In this document: positions 17,435 to 26,100 of the stretch, piece after piece
How positions within the stretch are numbered: the stretch's first letter is position 1
Layout of the letters: every line of letters begins with the position of its first letter
Assembly: GCA_965216025.1 (NCBI GenBank)
Contig: CBDCEX010000015.1
Span: 434,001-498,000, forward strand
Reading direction: 5' to 3'
Length of the DNA: 64,000 nt
Source: JADFQT01 sp965216025
Lineage (GTDB): Bacteria; Chloroflexota; Dehalococcoidia; Lucifugimonadales; UBA3495
Notes under the pieces: model-generated
What the model was told of the DNA's origin: nothing
The model's database searches: none
The model's input: the letters and a program-made list of their open reading frames with translations, nothing else
Program-made: the position numbers and the translations under genes

Positions 17435-18028
17435 GTGGCCCTCCTGCCCATGCGGTTCCTGCCCGACCCTATCTTGCGCCGGCAGGCCAGGAAAATTAAC
17501 CCCATTCCCAAAAATTTCAAGAAGTACATCGACAACATGATCGAAACCATGCATGAAGAAAGCGGGGTGGGGTTAGCCGCCAACCAGGTAGGATCGCTGC
17601 GCAAAGTAGCGGTTATTCAACTGCCAGATTGGGAAGAAGCAATAGTTTTGATCAATCCGGAAATCATTCGGCGGGAGGGGGAACGGGAAGTTGAAGAAGG
17701 CTGCCTGAGCATCCCTGGTTATCGGGGAACGGTCAAGCGGGCCGAAAGGGTGCGGGCACGGGCGCTGGACCTGAACGGGAAAGTAATCCGTATCAAGGCG
17801 GAGGGTCTTCTGGCCCAAGCGTTAGAACACGAAACGGACCATCTTAACGGCTACCTTTATATCGACCGGCTGGTCTCTCGGGATACCCTCTGGAAGGTAA
17901 CCTACAATCCGGAGGGAGAGCCGGAGTATCGTAAAGTCAACTCGGCGGAAGCCCAAGACGAACCGGACCAACCGGGAGAACCGGACGGACCAACCGCCGA
18001 GCCAGGCGGGCCGCCAGACCAATCGTAA
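17435..18028 (+). CDS. def: peptide deformylase
   Basis: Removes the formyl group from nascent N-terminal methionine. The 197-residue protein has the three family motifs: GVGLAANQVG, EGCLS, and HETDH with the metal-binding histidines. The start is GTG at 17435, eight bases after GAGGTG; an ATG five codons later is an alternative. After the catalytic domain there is an acidic, Pro-rich tail (DEPDQPGEPDGPTAEPGG) of about 30 residues not found in the minimal enzyme. It stands between priA and the CCA/poly(A) polymerase. Short near-repeats (CAGTCCCATC, CCAGTCCCATC) lie just upstream and have no clear meaning. Confidence 0.95.
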   Translation: MALLPMRFLPDPILRRQARKINPIPKNFKKYIDNMIETMHEESGVGLAANQVGSLRKVAVIQLPDWEEAIVLINPEIIRREGEREVEEGCLSIPGYRGTVKRAERVRARALDLNGKVIRIKAEGLLAQALEHETDHLNGYLYIDRLVSRDTLWKVTYNPEGEPEYRKVNSAEAQDEPDQPGEPDGPTAEPGGPPDQS

Positions 18029-18106
18029 ATATACCGAAGCGCAGCCCGAAAGTCGCAGGAAGGTCCTGAATGATTACGTAGGGACGCGCGGCCGTGCGTC
18101 CCTACC

Positions 18107-19648
18107 ATGCTCAAAATCCGCACTCTTCATACAAAAATGGAATTAGTAAAATTCTTCTCCTCTCAGGACTGCGCCGTTTTTCTGGTGGGCGGCTACCTGA
18201 GAGATTCTCTCTTGGGCCGGGCGGGTGGTGACCTGGACCTGGCGGTTTCCTGCGACCCCCAAGTCCTGGCTCGCCGGCTGGCCAAGGAATTGGGCGGTTC
18301 CTACGTGCCCTTGAGTCCCCAGCGGGGAGTGGCCCGTATCGTTTTCCCCGCACCCACGCTCGCCCCTCCCGACCCGCCGGATCTTCTGGACCATGCTGGG
18401 CCGCACTCTGCTGGTATCGACGAAGGGATAAACGATGCGTTAAACCAGGCTTTAACCATAGATGTCGCCGGTTTTACCACCATTGAAGACGACCTGGCGC
18501 GGCGGGACTTCACCGTAGATGCGATGGCATTACCCCTGGCGGATTGGACCTCCGGGCAATGGCGGGAACGGGTTGTCGATCCCTACAACGGGGTTCAAGA
18601 CCTGGCAGAAAAGAGAGTCCGGGCGGTGTCATCCAGGGTTTTCCGGGATGATCCGGGACGTCTGCTTCGGGCGGTCCGGCTGGCTGGCCAACTGGGTTTT
18701 CGCCTGGAGCCGGACACGGCAAGGCTAATTCGAACCGAGGCCTTTCGGATAAATCGGGTGTCCGGAGAACGGCTCCGGGATGAGCTGCTCGCCATCCTGG
18801 CCGGGGATGGGGCTAGAGGACAGCTGGAGGTGCTGGACCGGCTGGACCTGCTGTGTCGAGTTATTCCCGAATTAGCCCTGACCAAGGGGGTAGATCAGCC
18901 CAAAGTCCATTACTGGGACGTGTGGGGGCACCTACTCCATTCGGTGGAAACCGCGGAGCTGGTGACCAAGGGACACCAGAACTCCGCCATCTACATGCTG
19001 GCTCCCTGGACCCTGGACTTGGCGGAGCATTTTAGCGAAAAGGTCAGTGACGGCCACACCCGGCGCACCATTCTGAAGTTGACAGCCCTGCTGCACGATA
19101 TAGCTAAGCCTCAAACCAAGGGTATAGACGAAACCGGGCGCACCCGCTTTTTGGGCCATTCCGAGTTGGGAGCTGAGATGGCTGCCTCGCGTTTGACTGA
19201 GCTGCGATTGAGCGCCCGGGGCATCGCCATGGTTGCCAAAATGGTTGAGCAGCACCTGCGTCCCGGCAATATGCGCCAGGGAGTGGATTGGCCCACCAGT
19301 CGCGCTATCTACCGCTATTTCCGAGACCTGGGCGACGTGGCCGTCGATACCCTTTACCTGGCATTAGCCGATTATCTGGCCGCAAAAGGTCCAGAATTGA
19401 TGCCCGACCAGTGGGGAGAGCATGCTAGAATAATCGCGCACATTCTGGAGTACGGGACCCGTCAGACGGCCTCCGAAAAGATCCCAAGGCTGGTGACGGG
19501 ACATGACCTGATGCAGGAGTTGGGCCTGGAGCCCGGCCCCAAGGTCGGCCTCTTGCTTGAGAAGATAAATGAAGCCAGGGCCGCGGGAGAAGTGAACACT
19601 CGGGAGGAGGCCCTGGCTCTGGCCGCTCAAGCCAATGACCAGAAATGA
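18107..19648 (+). CDS. cca: CCA-adding enzyme / poly(A) polymerase family with HD domain
   Basis: 513 residues. The nucleotidyltransferase head has VGGYLRDSLLGR and the DLDLAV metal-binding aspartates near residue 40, then RRDFTVDAMA, and RDDPGRLLRAVRLAGQLGF of the tRNA NTase fold. A central HD domain follows with LTALLHDIAKPQTKG. Such proteins add or repair the tRNA 3'-CCA end, or in some lineages add poly(A) tails; the sequence alone does not tell which. The start at 18107 has only a weak ribosome site. It is followed by a palindromic intergenic repeat and then secD. Confidence 0.88.
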   Translation: MLKIRTLHTKMELVKFFSSQDCAVFLVGGYLRDSLLGRAGGDLDLAVSCDPQVLARRLAKELGGSYVPLSPQRGVARIVFPAPTLAPPDPPDLLDHAGPHSAGIDEGINDALNQALTIDVAGFTTIEDDLARRDFTVDAMALPLADWTSGQWRERVVDPYNGVQDLAEKRVRAVSSRVFRDDPGRLLRAVRLAGQLGFRLEPDTARLIRTEAFRINRVSGERLRDELLAILAGDGARGQLEVLDRLDLLCRVIPELALTKGVDQPKVHYWDVWGHLLHSVETAELVTKGHQNSAIYMLAPWTLDLAEHFSEKVSDGHTRRTILKLTALLHDIAKPQTKGIDETGRTRFLGHSELGAEMAASRLTELRLSARGIAMVAKMVEQHLRPGNMRQGVDWPTSRAIYRYFRDLGDVAVDTLYLALADYLAAKGPELMPDQWGEHARIIAHILEYGTRQTASEKIPRLVTGHDLMQELGLEPGPKVGLLLEKINEARAAGEVNTREEALALAAQANDQK

Positions 19649-19675
19649 CCGCCGCCAAAAGGGTGTTTAATAAGT

Positions 19676-19746
19676 CATTGCGAGGGGCAACGCCCCGAAG
19701 CAATCTCACTGAGAAAACGAGATTGCTTCGCTTCGCTCGCAATGAC
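19676..19746. repeat. palindromic intergenic repeat (CATTGCGAG type)
   Basis: Starts CATTGCGAGGGGCAAC and ends GCTTCGCTCGCAATGAC. The arms GAAGCAATCTC and GAGATTGCTTC are inverted around a short loop, so the whole can fold into a long hairpin. Related pieces lie near 34530 and 37920. It may also end transcription from the upstream gene. Confidence 0.8.
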
Positions 19747-19866
19747 AAAAGAAGAGGTTTTCAAACACCCACCGCCCAAACTGGATCACCGGCCAAGAAC
19801 TCGGCGCGGCCCAAGATTGGTGGCGGTCTGTACCGGCGGAAGCGGCCACATTCACAGGAGTAATCA

Positions 19867-21675
19867 ATGCGGGGACGCAGCATCCGGCTTTCCATAATTA
19901 TCCTGGTTATCCTCGGCATCTCGATGGTGGCCCTGGCTTTTCGGGACGTGAATATAGACCTGCCCGGGTTCCCGGCGTTGCAGCGGGGGGGCAACGGTCC
20001 CCTGGGACTGAAACTGGGCCTGGACTTGAGGGGAGGCACCCATCTGGTCTACCAGGCGGACACCGGCACCGAAATGTCATTCACCTTTTCTGAGGATGCC
20101 AATGAGCAGGACATCACTCAGGTTTTGAAGGATTCGGGTGTTCTCTCAGTTGAGGTGACAACTGAGGACTCGCGCCACACTCGAATAAAGACATCTTTAT
20201 TGGATAAAGCAGCCCGCTCATCGCTGCTGGAAGCTCTGGAGGACCACGTTGCGCCCATTGAGCTTTTTGAGTTTTCCGAAACGCCGGTCCCAACCTCAGA
20301 TCAAATGGAAGGGGTGCTGGAAATCATCAAACGGCGGGTCAACCTATCCGGCACTGAAGAACCCATCGTGCAGCGCTTTGGCGAGGACCGGATTGTCGTC
20401 CAACTCCCCGGCTCCGGCGGCTCGGTCACCAACGTGGAGTTCAGCGAGCCCACCAGCACGGCGGACCTGGAAGACCTGCTTTTGCGGCGGGGATTCGAGC
20501 ACTATACCGTCGATGCCGAATCTAATGCCGCATCGGACCGGGTTTACCGAATCCGCACCCGGTCATTGAACCGAGACCAGCGGGAGGACTTTCGGGAAAT
20601 CCTCTCCGTGGGTGTCGGCGCCATCGACTCCTTCCAGGTAACCGGGGGCATCGAGGAAGCCAAGAAGCTTATCGGTGATACTGCCCGGCTGGAGTTCAAG
20701 GAACGGACCTGCAGCGACTCCACCTGTCTGACGTTCACTGACGCCGACCTGGGTCTAACCGGAGATGACTTGAACAACGCCTTCGCGTCCACGAATCAAA
20801 CCGGCCAGTGGACCGTAAACCTTCAGTTCGACGGGCGAGGCGCTGACATATTTTCCGACCTTACTCAGAGAATAGTTGGAGACCCGGTCAAACGCATCGC
20901 CATATTTTTGGACGATGAGGAACTGTTGGCTCCGGTAGCCCGCGCCTGGATTCCCGATGGCCGGACCGTTATTACGGGAAACTTCACCAGAGAGGAAGCC
21001 CGGACCCGGGCTATCCAGTTGGAGTCCGGACGCCTGCCCGTGCCCCTTAGGCTAATCCAGGAAAGCGACGTGGATGCCCTGCTGGGGTCCCAGTCCCTGA
21101 GCGCCAGCCTGCTGGCCGGTGTTTTGGGGCTGGGCCTGGTCATGGTGTTCATGATTGCCTACTATCGAATGGCCGGAGTGGTCGCCTCCTTGGCTCTGGT
21201 TTTCTACTCCGTCGTGGTCCTTGCCGTTTTCAAGATGCTTCCGCTAACGCTTACCTTGCCCCATATTGGCGGGTTCCTCCTCTCCATCGGATTGGCCGTA
21301 GACGCAAATATACTCATCTTTGAGCGCATGAAGGAAGAGATTCGAGTGGGGCGGACCCTGGCGTCGTCAATGGAAGTAGGTTTCAACCGGGCTTGGCCGG
21401 CGATCCGCGACGGCAATCTGTCGACCTTGATCACCTGCGGGGTGTTGCTGTGGTTCGGGAGCAGGCTGGGAGGCGGATTGATCAACGGCTTCGCCCTGAG
21501 CTTGCTGGTCGGAGTACTGGTCAGCATGTTCACGGCGGTGGTGGTCAGCCGCAACCTGCTCCAGCTGCTGGCTTGGGTCGGATTGAACCGCCAAATCGGC
21601 CTTTTCACACCTGAGGGAGCCCAACGTCCCAGCCAAGCCGGTGCCCGAACCCAGGCCTCTCGGGGAGGAAGATAG
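19867..21675 (+). CDS. secD: protein translocase subunit SecD
   Basis: 602 residues. SecD works with SecF to drive late steps of Sec export using the proton gradient. There is one N-terminal membrane helix (about 7-25), then GLKLGLDLRGGTHLVYQ, the large periplasmic P1 region, and the RND-type C-terminal half with about five helices, including GGFLLSIGLAVDANILIFER and the GNLSTLITCGVLLWFGS block. CACAGGAG precedes the ATG. Two bases separate its stop from secF, so they are translated as a pair. Length is slightly above the usual for short SecD. Confidence 0.96.
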   Translation: MRGRSIRLSIIILVILGISMVALAFRDVNIDLPGFPALQRGGNGPLGLKLGLDLRGGTHLVYQADTGTEMSFTFSEDANEQDITQVLKDSGVLSVEVTTEDSRHTRIKTSLLDKAARSSLLEALEDHVAPIELFEFSETPVPTSDQMEGVLEIIKRRVNLSGTEEPIVQRFGEDRIVVQLPGSGGSVTNVEFSEPTSTADLEDLLLRRGFEHYTVDAESNAASDRVYRIRTRSLNRDQREDFREILSVGVGAIDSFQVTGGIEEAKKLIGDTARLEFKERTCSDSTCLTFTDADLGLTGDDLNNAFASTNQTGQWTVNLQFDGRGADIFSDLTQRIVGDPVKRIAIFLDDEELLAPVARAWIPDGRTVITGNFTREEARTRAIQLESGRLPVPLRLIQESDVDALLGSQSLSASLLAGVLGLGLVMVFMIAYYRMAGVVASLALVFYSVVVLAVFKMLPLTLTLPHIGGFLLSIGLAVDANILIFERMKEEIRVGRTLASSMEVGFNRAWPAIRDGNLSTLITCGVLLWFGSRLGGGLINGFALSLLVGVLVSMFTAVVVSRNLLQLLAWVGLNRQIGLFTPEGAQRPSQAGARTQASRGGR

Positions 21676-21677
21676 GC

Positions 21678-22685
21678 ATGCTAGACATTGTTGGAAAGCG
21701 AGGCTGGTACTTCGTCTTCTCAGCCCTGCTGATTCTCCCGGGGCTGCTGTCCATGATTCTGCCGCCGGGAGGCTGGTCCACCCTGAACTCAGGACTGCGG
21801 CCAGGTATCGATTTTACCAGTGGCTCCGTGATGGATATTACTTTCACCCGGGAAGTAACTCAGGGTGAGATCCAGCAGCGCATGGATGCTTTGGGGCATC
21901 CCGAGGCCTTGGTGCAAAGCACCGGCCGGAACAGGGTTCTAATTCGTACCAAACGGCTGAATGAAGCCTCCGTAGAACAGCCAGAGGCGGAGCGGGAGTT
22001 GATTCAGAAACATCTAGAGGAAAACGTCGCTTCCATCGAGAAAAAGGCCTTCGATTCCATATCTCCCATCATTGCGCAGGAAACGGTGCGCAACACCTTC
22101 TTCGCCATGCTTGCGGCCTCCCTCTTCATCCTGTTTTTCATCTGGTATGCCTTCCGAAGGGCTCCCAAGGCCTACCGTTACGGTATCAGCGCCGTGCTGG
22201 CGCTGCTGCACGACACTCTAATAGTTCTGGGAATTTTCTCCATCCTGGGCCGGGTCATGAACATGGAGGTGAACACCACTTTTATCATCGGAATTTTGAC
22301 CGTAGCCGGTTACAGCGTCAACGACACCATCGTGGTATTCGACCGCATTCGGGAGAACGTAATTCGGCATCCGGATCGGGCTTTCCCCACCCTGGTCAAC
22401 TCCAGCATCATTGAGTCCGTGGGCCGTTCCTTGAACACCAGCTTCACCACCTTCTTGGTCCTGCTGGCAATGCTGCTGATTGGCGGGGCCAGCATTCGCG
22501 GCCTGCTGCTGGTGGTGGCGATAGGCGTGGTGGTTGGAACCTATAGCTCCATCTTCATCGCCAGCCAGTTCCTGGTAATTTGGGAGCGCGGAGAGTTCGG
22601 CCAAGTGTTCCGCCTGGGTCGGCGGGCTCCCGGGGCGGCAGCCACCGGACTTCTGCATTTTATGCTGCATATTATGGGACGTTAG
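21678..22685 (+). CDS. secF: protein translocase subunit SecF
   Basis: 335 residues. Partner of SecD in the membrane complex. An N-terminal helix is followed by the short periplasmic domain (GIDFTSGSVMDITFTREV), then five helices with RYGISAVLALLHDTLIVLGI and TVAGYSVNDTIVVFDRIREN, which are SecF signatures. GAGGAAG precedes the ATG. The gene is directly downstream of secD and converges tail to tail, two bases apart, with the alcohol dehydrogenase on the other strand. Confidence 0.96.
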   Translation: MLDIVGKRGWYFVFSALLILPGLLSMILPPGGWSTLNSGLRPGIDFTSGSVMDITFTREVTQGEIQQRMDALGHPEALVQSTGRNRVLIRTKRLNEASVEQPEAERELIQKHLEENVASIEKKAFDSISPIIAQETVRNTFFAMLAASLFILFFIWYAFRRAPKAYRYGISAVLALLHDTLIVLGIFSILGRVMNMEVNTTFIIGILTVAGYSVNDTIVVFDRIRENVIRHPDRAFPTLVNSSIIESVGRSLNTSFTTFLVLLAMLLIGGASIRGLLLVVAIGVVVGTYSSIFIASQFLVIWERGEFGQVFRLGRRAPGAAATGLLHFMLHIMGR

Positions 22686-22686
22686 G

Positions 22687-23766
22687 TCAGAGGACGGTAA
22701 GAACGACCCGCCCCAAGATTTTCCGCTCCGACATCAGCTGAAAGGCGACAGCCGCTTGCTCTAGGGGCAGCACCTCCTGAACCACGGGTCTTACCAGCCC
22801 CTGAGCCACCAGTTCAGCGGCCTGCTGAACCGCGGCGCGGGAGGTGCCGGAGGACCCCATGACGCGGACATCCCGAAAAATCAATTCCGCCAGATTCAGT
22901 CGTACCGGCTTTCCCGCCACCTCGCCGAGTAGAACCCAGCGCCCGTAGGCCCCCAACGAGCTTAAGGAGGACGGAAAGAGGGGCGAGCCAACAGTGTCCA
23001 TTAACACATCCGCGCCCTGCTCGCCGGTGAGCCCTCGCACCAGCTCGCTAAAGTCCAACTCCGGACCGGCATCGCCTCCAGACCCGCCGCCGGGCAGCTT
23101 GAGCTGGGGACCCGCTTCCAGCACCGCATCGGCGCCCAACTCCTCGAGAACAGCCGCCTTCTCCGGAGAAGAAGTTGCCGCCAGCACCCGGGCGCCCAGG
23201 GCGACTCCCACCTGCACCGCGTGCACTCCCAAGCCGCCGCCGGCCCCGGTCACCACCATCGTCTCTCCCGGCGCCAGCACAGCTACTTCGGTTATCCCCT
23301 GCACCACTACTCCAAGAGGGCAGGCCAGCAGGGCGGCCTGGTTAAAAGACAGGGACTCGGTAATGGGAATAAGACTGAACTCGGAAATCGTCACGAATTC
23401 CGCGAATCCGCCGTCCCGACCATGACCGATACCCTCCCCTCTCAGGCAACGATGCTCTCTGCCTCGCCGGCACCTGGGGCAACTTCCGCAGGCGTTGGTC
23501 AGGAGACTCACCACTCTGTCCCCCACCGCCAGGGAGGTGACCTCATCCCCTATTTCAACTACCGTACCGGCGATTTCATGCCCCAGAACCAGGTCCTCCT
23601 TCACACCCCGGCGCAGAGTGCCAGACATTACCAGCAAGTCATGATGGCAGAAACCGCAGGCCGCCACTTGCACCAGAGCTTCGTTGGTTCCCGGCACCGG
23701 CACCGGCAAATCTTTTACATCCAGCCGGGGGGGATGCCCCGGCTGGGATAAGACCAACGCTTTCAT
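22687..23766 (-). CDS. zinc-dependent alcohol dehydrogenase (MDR family)
   Basis: 359 residues from ATG 23766 (MKALVLSQPG, the usual family start); ATGs or alternative starts at 23778 and 23856 would add residues. Catalytic zinc ligands are CGFCHHD and GHEIAGTV, structural zinc ligands CGSCPRCRRGREHRC, and the Rossmann nucleotide-binding loop GAGGGLGVHAVQVG. It oxidises an alcohol or reduces a carbonyl with NAD(P); the substrate cannot be read from the sequence. It is a lone leftward gene between secF and nfo. A TATAAT at 23819-23824 in the upstream region is the best promoter-like piece on the facing strand. Confidence 0.9.
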   Translation of the reverse strand: MKALVLSQPGHPPRLDVKDLPVPVPGTNEALVQVAACGFCHHDLLVMSGTLRRGVKEDLVLGHEIAGTVVEIGDEVTSLAVGDRVVSLLTNACGSCPRCRRGREHRCLRGEGIGHGRDGGFAEFVTISEFSLIPITESLSFNQAALLACPLGVVVQGITEVAVLAPGETMVVTGAGGGLGVHAVQVGVALGARVLAATSSPEKAAVLEELGADAVLEAGPQLKLPGGGSGGDAGPELDFSELVRGLTGEQGADVLMDTVGSPLFPSSLSSLGAYGRWVLLGEVAGKPVRLNLAELIFRDVRVMGSSGTSRAAVQQAAELVAQGLVRPVVQEVLPLEQAAVAFQLMSERKILGRVVLTVL

Positions 23767-23942
23767 CTTAACCCGCATTATAGGCTGGGCCCTTTGGACA
23801 GCCAACTCCCGGCTGCCGTATAATTGCCCGGCAACCCGTACCCCTGAATATTTCAATCCTTTTCAAATCCGATTTTCTGTCCAAGACCTCGCTGAGTCTT
23901 GAACATGTAGCTAAACACGGTTGGAGCAGCCACCGATTGGGG

Positions 23943-23987
23943 AAATCCCCTATATCCCCCTTTGCAAAGGGGGATATAGGGGGATTT
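23943..23987. repeat. 45-bp palindrome (AAATCCCC...GGGGGATTT)
   Basis: A nearly perfect inverted repeat: AAATCCCCTATATCCCCC, then TTTGCAAA, then the complement. It lies in the leader of nfo and could fold into a strong hairpin. This type of A/T-C-run palindrome is widely scattered in many bacterial genomes. Confidence 0.85.
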
Positions 23988-24026
23988 GGATCTCACAAGT
24001 TTAATAATTTCTCGGAAGGACCTCAA

Positions 24027-24908
24027 ATGAAAATAGGCGCGCACGTGTCATCCGCCGGCGGAATCAGCAAAGCCCTGGACCGGGGCGCTGAAATTGGCTG
24101 CGAGACCATTCAGATCTTTGGCTCTTCTCCCCAAAGCTGGGCCTTCAAGCCAGTGCCTGAGGCTGAGCAGGAGGCATTCCGTCAAAAAACCGCGGAAACG
24201 GGGATTGCCCCGGCCTTCTTCCACGCCATTTACTTGATAAACCTGGGTACCGCCGACCAGGCGAACCTGGAAAAGGGTGTCCAATCCCTAATAAACTACC
24301 TAAATCTGGCCGCTGATATTGGGGTCAGAGGGGTAATCTTCCACCCCGGAAGTCACAAAGGTGTGGGATATGAAGCCGTATTGCCCCAGGTCGTCGCCGC
24401 CGTCGAGAGGGTGCTGGACAACTCCCCCGAGGGGCCCTATCTCTGCCTAGAAAATATGGCGGGAATGGGCCAGCACATTGGGGCCAAGTTCGAGGAACTT
24501 GGTGGCATTCTTAAGGCGGTGGATAGCCCCCGACTGCGCATCTGCCTGGACACCCAGCACAGTTTCGCCGCCGGATATGACCTGACCACTCCCGATGGCG
24601 TGGAGGCCATGATCGCTCAGTTCGATGAGGCGGTCGGTCTGGAAAATTTGACCGCGGTCCACGCCAACGATTCCAAGCAGCTTTGCGGCTCCGGCGTGGA
24701 CCGCCACGACAATATAGGTGAGGGCTTCATCGGCGAGGCCGGGTTCGAAGCCATCATGGGCAATCCCGCCTTCAAGGATGTGCCCTTCTTTTTGGAAGTG
24801 CCGGGATTCGAGGGCAAGGGCCCGGACCAGCGTAACGTGGATATCCTCAAGGGTATTCGCGCCCGCGTCGGAGTCACTACTGGAGTTAGCGCCGGAGTTA
24901 TCGATTGA
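24027..24908 (+). CDS. nfo: endonuclease IV (AP endonuclease)
   Basis: 293 residues from ATG 24027, with GGAAGGA upstream. Cuts 5' of abasic sites in base-excision repair. Start MKIGAHVSSAGG, then FHAIYLINLG, IFHPGSHKG, LCLENMAGMGQ, ICLDTQHSFAAG, VHANDSKQLCGSGVDRHDNI and FFLEVPGFEG carry the His, Glu and Asp ligands for three zinc ions in the family order. Length is typical. Its TGA overlaps the TTG start of the next gene, so nfo, the metallopeptidase and pgpA form one overlapping operon. Confidence 0.95.
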   Translation: MKIGAHVSSAGGISKALDRGAEIGCETIQIFGSSPQSWAFKPVPEAEQEAFRQKTAETGIAPAFFHAIYLINLGTADQANLEKGVQSLINYLNLAADIGVRGVIFHPGSHKGVGYEAVLPQVVAAVERVLDNSPEGPYLCLENMAGMGQHIGAKFEELGGILKAVDSPRLRICLDTQHSFAAGYDLTTPDGVEAMIAQFDEAVGLENLTAVHANDSKQLCGSGVDRHDNIGEGFIGEAGFEAIMGNPAFKDVPFFLEVPGFEGKGPDQRNVDILKGIRARVGVTTGVSAGVID

Positions 24909-25273
24909 TTCAGCTCTCCCGCCGGGAGTTCTTCCGAATCGTCAGGCAGGCCTATCGAGAACTCCCTTCCCCTGTCAGAGATGCCATGGTAAACGTGGAT
25001 ATCTCGGTGGAAGATTGGCCGGATCGGGAGTCTTCGGATCTGGTTGAAGAAGGAGAAACCTTGTTCGGTCTCTACACCGGTATCCCGCTGACCGAACGAG
25101 AAGGCGTCGGCAGTTCTTTACCGGACCGCATTATTATCTTCCGTCAACCCATCCTCCGCAGTTGCACCTCCCGAGATGAGGCCGCCCGGGAAATTCGGGT
25201 TACCTTGATCCACGAAGTTGGGCACTGCCTGGGAATGAGCGAAGCCGACCTGCACCGTATGGGGTATGGGTAA
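24905..25273 (+). CDS. small zincin-like metallopeptidase family protein
   Basis: 122 residues starting at TTG 24905, overlapping the nfo stop. The motif HEVGHCLGMSEADL near the C-terminus fits HExxHxxGxxE, so it should bind one zinc; the family (zinicin, Pfam 06262 type) is small and mostly uncharacterised. The central GLYTGIPLTEREGVGSSLPD, followed by RIIIFRQPI, is also typical. It overlaps pgpA by eight bases. A housekeeping protease or chaperone-like role is possible, but no substrate is known. Confidence 0.85.
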   Translation: MIQLSRREFFRIVRQAYRELPSPVRDAMVNVDISVEDWPDRESSDLVEEGETLFGLYTGIPLTEREGVGSSLPDRIIIFRQPILRSCTSRDEAAREIRVTLIHEVGHCLGMSEADLHRMGYG

Positions 25274-25784
25274 ACCTCTACCCGGACCGATACGATCCTG
25301 GGGACCGGCGCAATCCTGGCTCGACCGCCTGGCCTGGTTGGTGGGCACCGGCTTCGGCTCCGGACTCTCCCCGGTGGCGCCTGGGACTGCCGGCAGCCTG
25401 GTAGCTTTGTTCATGTACCTGCTCCTGCCCATTTCCGGCGATTCCCCCTGGTTCTTTTCGCTGATTATCGCCGGATTTTTTCTAGGAATATGGGCTACCG
25501 GCTGGCTGGTTACCGAGGAGGATAAGGATCCGAGCCGGGCGGTTTGGGACGAGTTCATAGGACTGTGGGTCACCTGTCTGCTATTGCCCAAAACCGGGCC
25601 TTGGATGGCTGCGGCCTTCTTGTTATTCCGCGCGCTGGACATAGTCAAGCCCTGGCCGGCACGACGGGCGGAGGCACTGCCGGGCGGCCTGGGAATCATG
25701 GCCGACGACCTGCTGGTGGGCATTTACGGCGCGGCCATTTTGAACGCGGCCCGGATTCTCTTAAATACCCTCTTTTTCAGTTGA
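25266..25784 (+). CDS. pgpA: phosphatidylglycerophosphatase A
   Basis: 172 residues, membrane protein. Removes the phosphate from phosphatidylglycerol phosphate to give phosphatidylglycerol. Family motifs: GTGFGSGLSPVAPGTAGSL, VWDEFIGLW, FRALDIVKPWP and GIMADDLLVGIY, with three or four membrane helices. The start ATG lies inside the end of the metallopeptidase gene, a sign of translational coupling. cdsA further on belongs to the same phospholipid route. Confidence 0.92.
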   Translation: MGKPLPGPIRSWGPAQSWLDRLAWLVGTGFGSGLSPVAPGTAGSLVALFMYLLLPISGDSPWFFSLIIAGFFLGIWATGWLVTEEDKDPSRAVWDEFIGLWVTCLLLPKTGPWMAAAFLLFRALDIVKPWPARRAEALPGGLGIMADDLLVGIYGAAILNAARILLNTLFFS

Positions 25785-26100
25785 ATTGGACCTGCAACGG
25801 ATGCCCGGGAATGGGGACCCGGACCTCCGCCGCGAGCCGGAATTCCAGATTGCCCACCCCTGAGCCCTGTGATATACTCCCCTGAATCACAGCCCTTTCC
25901 GGAGCCTCGCGACCCTCAATCGACGCTAGCTAGCCTCTGGCTCTACCAACCGCATATCCAGAAGGCGCCGAATCAGCCGGTTGCGTCGGCTGTCGCTGGG
26001 TACCGCACCTATGATAATATTGCTGAGGATGAGCGCCGGCCGCGGCATGGCCGGTGTATCTGTTGATGGTCCGGATTGATTATTTAAAAAGGCAGGTTTT
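25785..26100. other. rpsB leader region
   Basis: Holds the promoter at 25850-25878 and then about 220 bases of untranslated leader before rpsB. In other bacteria such a leader can bind S2 for feedback control, but no specific fold was recognised here. Confidence 0.5.
25850..25878 (+). promoter_or_regulatory. sigma-70-type promoter for the rpsB operon
   Basis: TTGCCC (25850-25855), a 17-base spacer and TATACT (25873-25878). Four of six and five of six bases fit the consensus. It faces the ribosomal and isoprenoid operon that follows. Confidence 0.65.
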